A stretch of 64,000 bases of DNA, from positions 105,684,829-105,748,828 of the forward strand of contig JARYHS010009186.1 in NCBI GenBank assembly GCA_031002005.1, written 5' to 3'. The DNA is from Vandiemenella viatica (Eukaryota; Arthropoda; Insecta; Orthoptera; Morabidae). Below the pieces are notes generated by a model. It saw only the letters and a program-made list of their open reading frames with translations. It did no database searches and was not told the origin of the DNA. Below, piece after piece: positions 20,245 to 32,201 of the stretch. The translations under genes were made by a program, and so were the position numbers. How positions within the stretch are numbered: the stretch's first letter is position 1; each line of letters begins with the position of its first letter.

Positions 20245-23200
20245 AAACTCTAGATGCAGTACACCTTCAGAACTCCTGCAGAAGAAAGAAACTTGGTCGC
20301 TTTTGTAGGGGAAGAACTGTCGTAATTTCACTGCATAGACTGCTGCTTCGTTTCTGGTAAAAGGTGATGGACCTATGACTCATCCAACATCACAAATTGT
20401 ACAACGAAGTCTACGGAAATGGCTCCAAAGAAAGCTAGATATTTCGCAAGTATTTGCTTCTTCATCGGCTTTCGATATGCTGTCAAAATTTGAGGCACCT
20501 AGTGGGCGGAAACGAGTACACTGTCAGAATGCGGTCTACTGTTCTGTTGTTCTTGGACTGCCTGATATCTCGTCAGTCTTTCTGTCTTTCGCCACCAGCT
20601 CATTTATTCTGGCCACATTTTTTGAGTGATTTTCTCCTTTGACCTTCTTGCGCAGGTATGTTTTTCGGTGCTGATTCTCTCCTATTTAAATTCAGATTGC
20701 TACTTTTTTACTATGACTATGATTTAGGCCATGTTCTCATGATGTCCTTTAGTGACATTTCTTTGTTAATCAAATATTTATTCTTATCACGAATCGTTTT
20801 CTTTGCCATTGCAGATTAAACATTCACTTAATTAGCTTTCAGCATCTGTGATAAAATAAGACTTCGTTTCTGGATGTTTTAATTTTGGAAAGTATTCTAC
20901 CAAGTTCTAAGGATTGATTGCAGTATTCTAGCATAGTCAGGTTTCGACCTTACAGTACGACCCTTGTAAACCTGGATACTAACATAATGTAGATTTCTAG
21001 TTGCTTGACTTCTGTATAGTCAGTTACATCAGGTTTTACTTGGCTGTTTTGTGTGTTGTAGCTTATATTTGAATCTAATCTGCTTTATCAACTTCATTAT
21101 TATTATCACTTATATATTTGGCACATTCCAATTTATTTTAATTTTTTAGTTCTGTATGATTGCTACTTGCACCAAAATCTGAACAACGAAGACACCAGTA
21201 GTAAAGCTCTTGAGAACGTAGCAGTATGAAACCGACTAATTTTTGTGAATAATATCAACAGATTTTTAATAGCCACTCGTTCCAGTCTAGTTCTTACAGT
21301 TTTGTTTTTGTAGGGGAAAAAAACTACACTGATGCTGACCATACCAATTTCACTTGAAACGTGGTTTTACCAAGAAAATGGGGAAAATCTAGCAATCCTT
21401 TCGTATACATTAGCCCTGTTTACTCTTTCCACTACTTGTTCAGTCCATTATTTTTTATCCAAAGGAATTTCGTTAATTGTACTGTGAAGATGACGCAGAG
21501 CCTTGTCATATGCCTCTTGTGGTTACTGTGCGCCTGGCTTGGCTCTTGCCGCGTGATATGTGCACAGTGCCACTGACTGCTACGTCACAACTGGGGTCAT
21601 ACAGCGGTTGCCATAGCATCTTGCGTTGCGTCACCGGAACATTCGGTAACAGCGGCGCCTTCATGACGCCAAGAGAAAGATGCAAGGACACTGTCTACTG
21701 ACTCTAGAGAAAAGCTTACGGCAGATTTAGAATTTATCCATTTACGGCCTTTAAAGGATAGCAATCTGATTTAAACAAAGAAGTAATACGTGCATGGTTC
21801 AGTTTCTTTGGAAATTCAGATCTAGCGGTTTCTGCTTCAGTCTTGTACCTGCTTCTGTTTATTTAGGGCTGATTAAAAAGGTTTTAGCTGTCTAGCATCA
21901 TTTTAATAGTTTTAGCTAACAACTCTTATCTCAATCCAATTAATTCCACTAAATTACGTATTTTTTCAATGGAAATTACGGTAATTCACAAGGACAAGTG
22001 GATAGCGTAATCTGATTGATAAGAAAATACCGGAGATAAAAACGGAAGTTAACAGTCATATAATTAAGAATTTGGGTCACTCAGTAATCAATTATTAGAA
22101 CTTGAGTACTTATATGGACTCTGCCTACTCTTTAATGGAAATTCGTTGAAGGCATTCCATTATTTTTATTTTGTAGGGTAATGTTCTAATATGAATGAAG
22201 TCAAGTGATGAACGAATCATATCTCGTTAAATGACTTACAGTGAAACTGAGCTAAGCCCCTATATTGTGTAATTCTTTTGAGTCTTGGACAGTACAAACA
22301 GAAGACTTTATTTTTGTATCAAACCAAGAATTCATATTATGGTACAGCTGACGTACTCAGTTTTTCAAACAGTGGTTAGCGTCCACGTTGGAAAGTTTTG
22401 AATATCAGAACTATTCGATTAACTAATTTTCGCTACCGCGATTATTCGATTAAAGTGTAAAATTTTCTAAATGTTATCACTTATCAGTAAGTCTGGACCT
22501 CTGAGGGATCCTCAGAAAATATCTGAGCATTGAACGGGAAGAAGAAGTAGCGTACCTTAAAATTAGGATCTCTAATACATCGGGGTTGCACAGCCATACA
22601 TTAAGAAATCCTTTTGTCTGAATTATGTTGGGAAGGTATCTTTGAGATTAAAAATTAGTTGGACATTCGCTTTACACCGTGACTTAATTGTCGCCTCTTT
22701 CGGCTTCAGAAATATCTCCACACCTAATCTTTTAAAAATATCAGAAACGTAGCTGAAATTCGCGCGTTATCAATTAAAATTTAATTTTAGTAATTTTACA
22801 AGCGAAAGTATTTTAAGCATTAAAGTATAGATTACATATTTTGTCAATAGTAACTTGTGGAAGAATGTTTTTAGGAAAGCAAATATACCTTTGTCTTTTC
22901 ATATGACACATTTGCGGGTTCTAGCGTAATCTAATAACGATCACAATATCTCGTTTTGTCTTACAAAATTGAAGTACGCAGTATTTCCAACCAACTAAAC
23001 TCATAGCACTTTCAGTGGAATTGTTAACTGTGGTTTCAAATACTGTATTTCAAATTGATTTAAGTAAATTTTATGACGCTTCATTTAAATAACCTTTTCC
23101 CCTTTCGTTATTTCACTAAGTAATTAATAATATATGTGTCAAGATGTTAAACATACCTAAGACACCAATTTAAGTTTATGCTTCTGTATATTAAGATACA

Positions 23201-23312
23201 GATTCATAGCGAACAGATACCATGTTTCAAACTTTTGTGTTTATTACTTTTGCAGCTACATTGTTTCTCGTAGGAAATTTTTTTTCCATTTCCTCGTGAA
23301 CGATTTTTTCTT
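20245..23312. other. Intergenic, 3 kb without recognised gene or repeat
   Basis: AT-rich. Frames up to 89 codons occur (20375-20629, 21361-21576, 21477-21701) without recognisable domains or conserved splice context. 21480-21700 is somewhat GC-richer and open on both strands. No transposon termini were recognised. Confidence 0.45.
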
Positions 23313-23531
23313 ACTTTTTTTTATCCCTTAGGCCTATACGTCTCGTTAACGTTGAGGTTACTAAAGGCGGGTTAGAATAGGAGGGGGAGGGGTAAGAAAC
23401 TGGAAAAAAATTGACTATTGCTATTTGAACGGACCACCACCATATGGAGTGAAATCTAGATGGCCGGATTTGATCCTGCGTCCTCCCGAAATCCAGGCCC
23501 GACATTACCGATCACCCACCGGGCTTGGTCT
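23313..23531 (-). mobile_element. SINE family A (copy 12), degenerate
   Basis: Reverse-strand copy: T-rich tail, TACGTCTCGTTAACGTTGAGG, a diverged core, GATGGCCGGATTTGATCC, CGTCCTCCCGAA and head ACCCACCGGGCTTGGTCT. A stretch around 23400-23450 is heavily changed. No clean target duplication was found. Confidence 0.75.
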
Positions 23532-23819
23532 CTTTCTCATATTTACCACTTTCTATTTGTGACCGTAGATATTCTTAAATGGAAAAGGTATTGTATTAAA
23601 CGAGACAGTGCTAATATCAGAAACTTATAAAATTAGTAGAAATCCACCTCTTTTTTTAAATAGCGTATTAAATACGAAATAATGTATTTATAGAATGAAA
23701 CGTGGCCTGTATTTCTTAAATGATGTGTAGGGGAGAAAGAGGGAATGGGAACCAGCTAAGGAAAAAGTGAAAGAAGAGTGGCTTTGAAACTATTTTTTGT
23801 ATCTTTTTTAAATTTAGAT

Positions 23820-24290
23820 TCTTCTTCTTCCTATCCAGTGTTAGGCCTGGTGGCCTAGAACGGCCTCAGTCCGTCTTCTTGGTGGTCTTCCTACATCTCT
23901 CCTGCCTCTGGGATGGTTTTTGAGAATTTTTCGTGGTATCCGGTCCTTCTTCATCCTTAGTACATGGTCTGTCCAAGGTGTTCTGTAGATTTGCACAGTC
24001 TGGTGAATTGGTTTGACTTTGAGTTCTTTAAGGATTTCATCAGATCTCTTCCTATCTCGTAATGTGTAGCCAGCTATGCTCATGAATCGCATCTTAGCCG
24101 CCATTAGCCTCCGCTCTTCACCTTTGCGAGTCTCCAGGCCTCGCTGCCGTACAGTAGGGTAGGTTTAGCAGGATATTATATAGCCTGATTCTTGTGTGCC
24201 GTTGAACAAGAGATGGTCTGAAGATGCTATTTATTATTCCTGTAACTTTTGTATTCTTTTGTGTCTGATCCATGGACTATGCAAAACGAA
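23820..24290 (-). pseudogene. Non-LTR retrotransposon 3' end (RT C-terminus) with GAA tail
   Basis: The minus-strand frame 24104-23841 reads KMRFMSIAGYTLRDRKRSDE, RTPWTDHVLRMKKDRIPRKI and HPRGRRDVGRPPRRR. This is the C-terminal region downstream of the RT domain in insect endonuclease-RT LINEs. The related segment of the 41-43 kb LINE is GRRDIGRPRKRWSEE. The element ends in a short GAA repeat (complement of TTCTTCTTC at about 23820). Frame breaks upstream and missing catalytic domains show a truncated dead copy. Confidence 0.75.
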
Positions 24291-26455
24291 ACGAAAATGG
24301 ACACTTGACTGAAGAGAGAGAGAGAGAAAGAAATAAAAACCAATTTGTCTGGAATGGCTTTCATTGCCCGGTCAGATGGGAACCCTTCATATGGTTATCG
24401 GAGCCATAACAAAATTAGTCGTTAATGGTGACAGAACCTTACTTTTCTTGATGAAACTGAAAATTAATATAATTCTTTCCATTCTTGTGGATCTACAAAT
24501 TAATAGTTTACTTTTTATACAAAATTTACAAATCAAAGACGGTTCGTCATCGCAATCTGTACGGTCTAGATGTGCTATATTTCTACACACTTCACATGAC
24601 ATGAGGGTAATTCCACTTCTGTGAAGCAAAGCAAACAAACGATTCTTATACTGTAACCATCGTTTTCGTCGCTAATTAAAATCTATGAAGATTGTGACAA
24701 ACAGCTTGTAGCCCTAGATCTCCAATTAGGTGGTGTACCTCTCGTTGCATTCACCGTTGCTTTCCTTTTTTTCAGCAAAAAATGTGGATCTTTTTTCGGC
24801 GCACCGTTATTTCCTTCTGTCGCACTTTCTTTCGTTTTTACTCTTCTTCATTGAGTTTTCTTAGGAGTGAAGCAGTCAAAATTTCCGAATGCTGTTTTTT
24901 ACGAGCATTTTTTAGGGGGTGGTGGCCTAATTTTGGTGTAGGAGAAATTATGGGGTAATCAGAGCTAAGTTCCAATTTCACTTTTCTCATGGCTCTCATT
25001 AACCCACATGTTAAAGCTTTTGTTAAAAAGGAAAATAATAATAATATATTTTTTCCTTCCAGTTTTTCATAGTGACCGTTAAACTTCATTAATCACGCAA
25101 CCATTACAATATATTAAGATAACTTTATAAGGAATATAGGAAACTCACTTGCTTGAAATAACAGCCGAACAACCGAAAACACACTATGTCGTCTGTTTAC
25201 AAAACTTAGGGCGACGACCCACCGCTTGTAATAAGGAAGAAAGAAGTCCTCTAGGAAACCTTCAACGAAACTCGCAAGTATCTAGCAAATTATTCAGGAT
25301 ATGCTCCTATTATCCGTAGGGTCCCATTCCCCCGTTCTTCCCTACTGATAAAATTGGGGATGTGACCCATATTTTGTTCTAAAATTATGACTGTAGGAAA
25401 TATTAAGTCACATTGTTGACAGCAGTTATAAGCTAAACCTGGAATTGCTACCATTGCAATAGATCTCGCGTAGAGTAATTGCTTATCGCAAGTGACTGTA
25501 ATTACGTGTACAACGCCAGGAGTACTTATACTAGGTAACTGCCACTACGCCAGAGCCGTTTGGGTAGCTGCCCTTGCAGGAGAAACAATATCACGGTGCA
25601 TTTTAGGAATTGATCCATTTACATTCCAATCGCTGCGGCTATAGGGGTCGTCAAGAACGAGATCTTTAGTCCGGTAGAGGATTATTGCCAAAGGACGGAA
25701 GAATGTCGATTATGGGCCGTGTTGAAGAACCATTCTAAGTTCCCACAAAAATGATTGCGAAAAACAATGTAAAAAGAACTATGGAATAAATTGTGAGGCA
25801 TTAATTAAACAAGGCCGTCTGTCGACGTGAAGCCAAGTTGTGAAGTATTTATTGATTCATCCCTATTGACGAGTAGCAAAATTGTTAAGTATTAATTGGA
25901 CAGCTATCCCCAATTATGGTATTCTCTGATTGTGGACTAATAAAATGGTTACACAGAGTGTATAATTTACAAATAAAAACATAATTAGGGTTACGAGATG
26001 GACTCTAGTAGGAAACAGACTTATATGCTCTGTAATACCTTGCGATAATTCAGAAATTTTGAAACACAAATTTGGAAGGCAAGGAAGTCTTTGTATTTAA
26101 AGATGTCACCGATAGGTTGATTTACTTGAGATTGTCATTTGTAGACTGCAAAGAGAATACTTCGTTTATCATAATAATAAACCCAATCATTTGCACTATA
26201 TTATTTACCTCGAAGCGCAGTATGGCATCTCACCTACTTTTGTTTTCATAATACTTTCTGTAACCAACAAACGGCTATACTATCCAACCATCGAAAATAA
26301 CATATTTCCGTCCAGCGATTGCTTGGCGAAATTGCCCTTTCTTCCTCTGTCGGGCCAAAACTGCGGTTTTTCAGTCTTTTGTCTTCTCCTGGTAGTTTTT
26401 GAATAAGCGAAGTTATTTTTTTTAATTAAAAAATCCTGTTTGAACTCACTAGTAA
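24291..26455. other. Intergenic, no gene recognised
   Basis: AT-rich 2.2 kb. Contains a GA-rich microsatellite near 24316-24332. The open frames at 24364-24638 (both strands) and 25089-24838 show no recognisable domain. Confidence 0.45.
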
Positions 26456-26499
26456 TGCAAAATTAGCGTAAACCTGGAATTGTAATTTTTGTATTATAC

Positions 26500-28170
26500 G
26501 ACTAGACGACCCGTGCGAAAATTTCGCGAATAAAATGCGATGAATAGTGAGGCTGAATATAATGTCACCAAGTTCAGTCATTACTCTTCATACTCCTACT
26601 TCATTTATCGATTTTGGTTAGAAATCGAGGGAGATAAATGGCTGGAAACACAAAAAACGTATTTTAGAAATATTGACATTTTTGCGCTTTATGGGTCGAA
26701 TTACGTAAAATTCCTTTCTTAGAATATAGTGTTACCACGTCGGAGACCTTAGTCTTTAATACGATATGTCATTTATCTATATCGATTAGATATCAAGGGA
26801 AATATAAGGCTCGTGACACAAAAATACGTTGTAGAACAATTTATACTTTTCCCCTTTAATAGTTGAATTCCAAACACTTCTTTCTTAAAATATGATGTCA
26901 GCAAAGCTGAGACATTATTCCTCACAATAGTACTTGATTTATCGATTTTGGATAGATATCCAGGGAGATACGTGGCTCGAGACACAAAAAACGCATTTTA
27001 GAAAAATTGACTTTTTTGCCTTTTATGTGTCGAATTACGAAAAATTCCATTGTTAAAATATAATGTTACCATGGCGGAGACCTTATTCTTTAATATGATA
27101 CCTCATTTATCTATATCGGTTAGATATCAAGGGAGATAAATCGCTCGTGACACAAAAATCGGTTATAGAAAAATTTATACTTTTTTCCTTTAACGGTTAA
27201 ATAATAAAAACATTCTTTCTTAAAATATGATTTCACAAAGATGAGACATTACTCCTTACAATCCTACTTCATTTATCGATTTTGGTTAGATATCCAGGGA
27301 GATAAATGGCTCGAGATACAAAAAACGCATTTTAGAAAAAGTGACATTTTTGCCCTATAAGGGTCGAATTACGAAAAATTCCTTTCTTAAAATATAATGT
27401 TACCATGGCGGAGACCTTATTCTTTAATATGATACCTCATTTATCTATATCGGTTAGATATTAAGGGAGATAAATCGCTCGTGACACAAAAATGCGTTTT
27501 AGAAAAATTTATACTTTTTCCTTTTAAGGGTTGAATTCCAAACACATTCTTTCTTAAAATATGATGTCACAAAGCTGAGACATTACTCCTCATAATCTTA
27601 CCTCATTTATCTATTTTGGTTAGATATCCAGGGAGATAAATGGCTCGAGATACAAAAAACGCATTTTAGAAAAAGTGACATTTTTGCCCTATAAGGGTCG
27701 AATTACGAAAAATTCATTTCTTAAAATATAATGTTGCCATGGCGGAGACCTTATTCTTTAATATGATACCTCATTTATCTATATCGGTTAGATATTAAGG
27801 GAGATAAATCGCTCGTGACACAAAAACGAATTGCAAAAATATTGATACTTTTGCCCTTTAAGGGTCGAATTCCGAAAACTTTCTGGCTTAATATATGACG
27901 TCACTAAAGCGGAGATCTTAATCTTTAAAACGATACTTCATAAAACGGTTTCAGATAGGTATCCAGGGAGATAACTGACTCGTAACACAGAAAACAGCAT
28001 TTTAGAAAAATTTACATTTTTGCCCTTTAAGGGTCGAATTCCGAAAACTTTCTTGCTTAAAATACGATTTAACCAAAGTGGAGACCATAATCTTTAAAAT
28101 GACACCTCATTAATTGATTTCGGTTAAGTATGAAGGAAGATATAGGCTTGTGACAAAAAAATACCTTATA
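26500..28170. repeat. Dimeric satellite-like tandem array (about 167-bp monomer, 334-bp dimer)
   Basis: The landmark AGGGAGATA (or close variant) recurs at 26628, 26796, 26962, 27130, 27296, 27464, 27630, 27798, 27965 and 28134, with spacings 168, 166, 168, 166, 168, 166, 168, 167, 169. Odd and even monomers differ consistently: one type has ATCCAGGGAGATAAATGGCTCGAGA, the other TTAAGGGAGATAAATCGCTCGTGAC. The true repeat is therefore a dimer of about 334 bp, with five dimers. The central dimers are most alike and the edges most diverged. No coding capacity. Confidence 0.9.
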
Positions 28171-28631
28171 GAAATAATATATATGATGTTGTCACTAGCC
28201 GAAAAATTTAAAGCTGCGTAACTCCGATTTCTCATCTTACTTCAATACAGACCTGTTATTAGTATCCATATTAAGTGTAGATACATAAACCAGCTACGTT
28301 TTTCACGCACCAGCTAGAAATATATGGGTGGTACTTCATTTTTAGGTCAAATGGATGAATGTGCATTATACAAATCCTATTAAAAACGCATGGCTGGATA
28401 GGTCATGAATGCTGTTAACCTATTTCGTGAAAAAAAAAATCGTTGATATCTGATTTCCAGGTTGAGCGTATACCGTCGTTCCGAAGTCAGTAATCTATTA
28501 CAGTTTAAGATATCGCAGATAACGTAATCACTACTTTGCCAGATTTTTATGATTAACTGTTCACATCAATAAGAAGCGAATTGCGTTATCCATATTGAGC
28601 ATTAATTTTCACTCTTTCCTATTCGTTAGTG

Positions 28632-29064
28632 CAAGGCTGCCCCACCAGTTTTGGATATGAGCCACAATTTCGATTCTAAGTTAGCCTACGGACCACAATT
28701 TCGATTCTAAGTTAGCCTACGGACCACAATTTCGATTCTAAGTTAGCCTACGGACCACAATTTCGATTCTAAGTTAGCCTACGGACCACAATTTCGATTC
28801 TAAGTTAGCATGCGAGCAACATAATACTTGCCTGTAGTTGCTATAGATATTTAAAATGTAACAAAGATAAAAGTAACACAGTTTAATTACAATCAAAAAG
28901 TAAAATCAATCAATGAAACCTTTGCAGAGGTTTTTCTAAATTATAAGTAAAAAAAATACATCAATGAGACCTTTGAAGAGGTTTTTGAGTTAGCATATGC
29001 TAGACCCGATGCTGTTGGCGGACAAATTCAAATGCGCTGGCGGGCCTGGGATTGGCCAGCCTTG
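28632..29064. mobile_element. hAT-like MITE, family H (copy 2), with expanded minisatellite
   Basis: The ends are CAAGGCTGCCCC at the left and GGCCAGCCTTG at the right, reverse complements over about 10 bp. They are flanked by 8-bp CGTTAGTG (28624-28631) and TGTTGGTG (29065-29072), which match at 6 of 8 positions, as expected for an old hAT target duplication. Inside is a 31-bp tandem repeat in about five copies (28664-28818), followed by the same body as 7895-8233. No transposase. Confidence 0.7.
28664..28818. repeat. 31-bp minisatellite, five units
   Basis: Units start ACAATTTCGATTCTAAG at 28664, 28695, 28726, 28757 and 28788 and are almost identical, with only the last unit changed (GCATGCGAGCAAC). 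The related MITE at 7.9 kb has two diverged units. Confidence 0.95.
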
Positions 29065-29074
29065 TGTTGGTGTA

Positions 29075-30250
29075 TATATTGCACAGTTCTTACGGAAAAT
29101 CTTAACTTGAGAGTTAATTTAAGGTTTTAAGTTCTGAGAGATTGTTTTAATGTTCTTCGTATTTTCTGTCTTTCAGCTGTTTAAATGCGATACATTTTTG
29201 TCAGCATACAATATAATCTCTCCCTGATTCGTTTTATAACGTACAGTATTCCCGCGTAAACCGAAGAAATTTAATTCGAAATTGCGTCTTAGTGATATTC
29301 TATGATTTTTGACGACTTTATTAGGGCGTTTTCTCATACGGCGGCAAAACCGGAACGTACCTATGTCTCCTTTTCACACCGACTATGGTAGGTTGTTAGT
29401 TTTGGGAAAAGAAAGCTACAGCATTCAACAAACGTTATGTCCTTGAATTACGTACGTTAGACGGAAATACAGAAAATATTTAATAAATGGACAGTACTTG
29501 GTATATCCCATGTTGACTGTGAGGTATCTGGAAGGCAGTTTCTTTAAACTTTTCGTGTACACTTCTTTCCACGCCTTCACTTTTTCTACTCTCGCTTTTA
29601 GACACCAGCACCGGTTCCCTAAAAGATCGTTTAGTATTTTCTTTATAAATAAAGTTTTACATTTAATTTTGATTTTATGTCTTGGATCGACCTAACGTGA
29701 GTTGATGCTACAAATTAATATGTCATTCCTTTTAAAAATTCCGTTCGTATGGTTGGCACTTTTATTCTCATGGGCTTTCTGTACGTAATTATCGCTTTGA
29801 TTGTCAGCAGTCAGTTTGTTATCTCATCCTTGGCACCTCTAAACTCCCAGTAATAAGTTCCGATTTTAGTCCCGTTAAATAACAGCGACTTTGACCTCGA
29901 ATCTGACGACCATGAAGCTCTGCATAACCCGCTCCCCTTCCCTCCGAAAAAATTACTAGTGTAATGATTCTGATTAAATTATTTAGAAACCGTTCTTAAT
30001 TTTTAACTCTTTCAGTGGTAAAATGTTCATTATCTCCCATAGTAATTTATTCAAGCCGTAATAACCCCTTTACATACAAAATAAAATTTTCCCATTTGGT
30101 TATGCCTGAAATCAGTTGCCAGCTTATAGTTATGATCAGTTCTTTACTTCCATGAGCTACTCCTAATAGGCTATTTGACTGTTTTTAGAAAACTGTTTTA
30201 AATTGTTTATTGGTTCACGTTATTCACAGGACACTTTTTATTTTTTGAAT
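29075..30250. other. Intergenic, no gene recognised
   Basis: AT-rich DNA without recognised repeats or coding. A frame of 65 codons at 29498-29695 has no domain. Confidence 0.45.
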
Positions 30251-30289
30251 AAAGTGCTTACTTTACGCAAAATTCATTGTTAAAATTGA

Positions 30290-30535
30290 AAGCGTTTAAA
30301 AGCCCGCCAAAACGCTCCTTCGCAAACTGTTGCATGTCAACGACGCCCGTGACGTCAACTGCCCCAACCATGGAGGAAGGAATATATGGAGACGAGATAA
30401 CGCGAAATCCGTGAAACCTCGTGAAAAAACTGTGCCTGCCCGGCGGACATCGTAGGAGTACCAAAACATTGGGCTGTTTGCTCTGTGTCAGCTGCTGAGA
30501 ATATTTCATTTTCTAATATTCTAAAGTTTTCTATA
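30290..30535 (+). promoter_or_regulatory. Candidate promoter/5' region of THAP exon 1
   Basis: A GC-richer, CpG-containing block lies directly upstream of the THAP start at 30536. It holds TGACGTCAA (CRE-like, 30351-30359) and a 28-bp segment (30368-30395, beginning CCATGGAGGAAGG and ending GGAGACGA). The 28-bp segment recurs exactly, in opposite orientation, at 32062-32089 in front of the second THAP exon. Promoter function is inferred from position and composition only. Confidence 0.4.
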
Positions 30536-30606
30536 ATGCCAAGTTGTGATGCATATGGTTTCACAAACAGACGAGATAGGAAAAAACCTGGAATAGCGTT
30601 TCATAA
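30536..30606 (+). CDS. THAP-type zinc-finger first exon (partial, zinc ligand altered)
   Basis: Translation from ATG gives MPSCDAYGFTNRRDRKKPG then IAFHK. This matches the N-terminus of the THAP domain, a C2CH zinc-dependent DNA-binding module that usually begins MPxxCxAYGCxNR and continues into FHKFP. The reading reaches GTAAGT (30607-30612) in the middle of the Lys codon, giving a phase-2 donor at a place where THAP genes often have an intron. The second Cys of the CxxxxC pair is Phe (TTC where TGC is expected). So this is either a decayed copy, a variant that cannot bind zinc normally, or a base error. No downstream THAP exon is recognised. A strong acceptor (T-run then AATTTCAG, ending 31266) leads into non-THAP sequence. 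Confidence 0.6.
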
Positions 30607-31446
30607 GTAAGTCACATTGTAATTATCGTTCTAGAAATATCTGACAGGCAACCGCGACACTAGTGCCATTCGCTATAAATTTATTCATTGTTCTCAATAG
30701 GATCATATTATTCTCAAATTTTTGTTGGTGTAGTATAGACAATTAGCATATGTTACTATTTTGCACCTGAAAAGCTAGCCTTATTGTAGACAAATGTTGG
30801 AAATTTAATTTAAACGGGTCATGTTTACATCGCGACACAGTGAATATGGTATTCTGCATGCACGTTTAAGTTTACACTGAAATTGCACGATGAAATTAAA
30901 CTTGATAATTTGTGCTGTGCGAACTACTAAACGTGATGAAATAAGTTAAACTTTGTTGACGGAAATGTAGTTCGCGATGCATTTCTTGTGTTTAGATGTG
31001 TCTACATAGTTTGGTTTTGTAGCGGCAATATTAATGGAAATGTTGCAGGTTGAAATGCGGTGTATATCTGAAGAGAACAAACAATTTATTTATTATTAGC
31101 TGTTAGCTTCTGATTTTTGAATGTACTGATTTTTCTAGCAAAATTATATAGGCCACTGCCAGTACAATATCTTCTAAGTAAGCTAGGAAACTATGAGGTT
31201 TTATGAAGTATTCATTTTTTTTAAAGCTCTAAACATTGACTTATGCTTTTTTTTTTTTTAATTTCAGATATGACTTGTTTCTGTTTGTAAATATGTCTAC
31301 AAGTATATTTCTAGATTTTGAAATCTTCCTTGTCACTTACTGAAATAGAATGTGAAAATATAACCTATTTGAACATCAACTAAAATTTAAGGACTGTAGA
31401 AATAAACAGTTTGTTATTCAAGTTAAAAAGAATTACCTGCTCATTA

Positions 31447-31960
31447 AGTTACGTCCGAATTCATCATCAAATATGGACATGGCGATAGTTTTTTTCTGGT
31501 CCAGGCCACATTTCAACCTAACCACGTCAATTTTAAGGTACAATATCTCGAGAACTAAGCGAGATATCAAAAAAATTTATTCTTTACTTTCAGTTTCCCT
31601 CATCGAGTTACATAAGAATTCGTCATCAAATTGCGGCGTCACGGTTTTCGTTGAATCCCCTCATAACCTGACAACCTCACTTTTGAGACAGTATATCTCG
31701 CGAACTAAGCGAGATATCAAAAAGTTTATTCTTTATTTTCGATTTGTATCGTCGTGTTACATAAGAATCTATCACCAAATTTGACTTTGGGGACACGTTT
31801 CTTCTGAATTTCAACCAGAAACTCCACTCTTTTGAGACAGTATATCTCGAGACCTAAGCACGATATCAAAAAAATGTATTCTTCATTTTTGATGTGTCTC
31901 GTCGAGTTACATAATAATCCATCATCAAATTGCGGTGCCACGGTTGTCTTATGATTCCCT
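31447..31960. repeat. ~150-bp tandem repeat with internal hairpin (about 3.4 units)
   Basis: Units begin GTTACATAAGAAT...ATCAAAT at 31447, 31606, 31755 and 31905 (periods 159, 149, 150). Each unit carries ATATCTCG, then about 9 bases (AGAACTAAG or similar), then CGAGATAT or close to it: an imperfect stem with 8-bp arms. The array lies between the two THAP exons. Confidence 0.85.
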
Positions 31961-31979
31961 TGAGGTTTTTGTGCATATT

Positions 31980-32201
31980 TCCGTGTTTCTCTGGTCAAGC
32001 AATATGGCGGCCTCTCCTCCCCACTCGGTTTCACTCCAGTATGTGGCGATGGTGCCTTGCGTCGTCTCCATATATTCCTTCCTCCATGGCCCCAACGCAC
32101 GGCGGCACGGCCTATATCGTTGGCCGTGTCCGTAAGGGATTTCTCTATCTATGAGTGACGTGTCGTTTGTTGGCTGAAGTTGAGTGTAAATTTGTGGAAG
32201 T
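31980..32201 (+). promoter_or_regulatory. Candidate promoter/5' UTR of second THAP exon
   Basis: A GC-rich block directly upstream of the ATG at 32202. It contains AATATGGCGGCC (YY1-like) at about 32001-32012 and, on the minus strand at 32062-32089, the 28-bp segment also found at 30368-30395. Function is inferred from position and shared sequence. Confidence 0.4.

Noticed and set aside
31239..31266. Splice acceptor for a second THAP exon
   Set aside because: The polypyrimidine tract and CAG are strong, but the sequence after it (YDLFLFVNMSTS...) is not THAP-like in the phase required by the donor at 30606.
31473..31784. 103-codon open frame within the tandem repeats
   Set aside because: It follows the tandem repeat units and its codons simply repeat with them. 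It is a by-product of the array.
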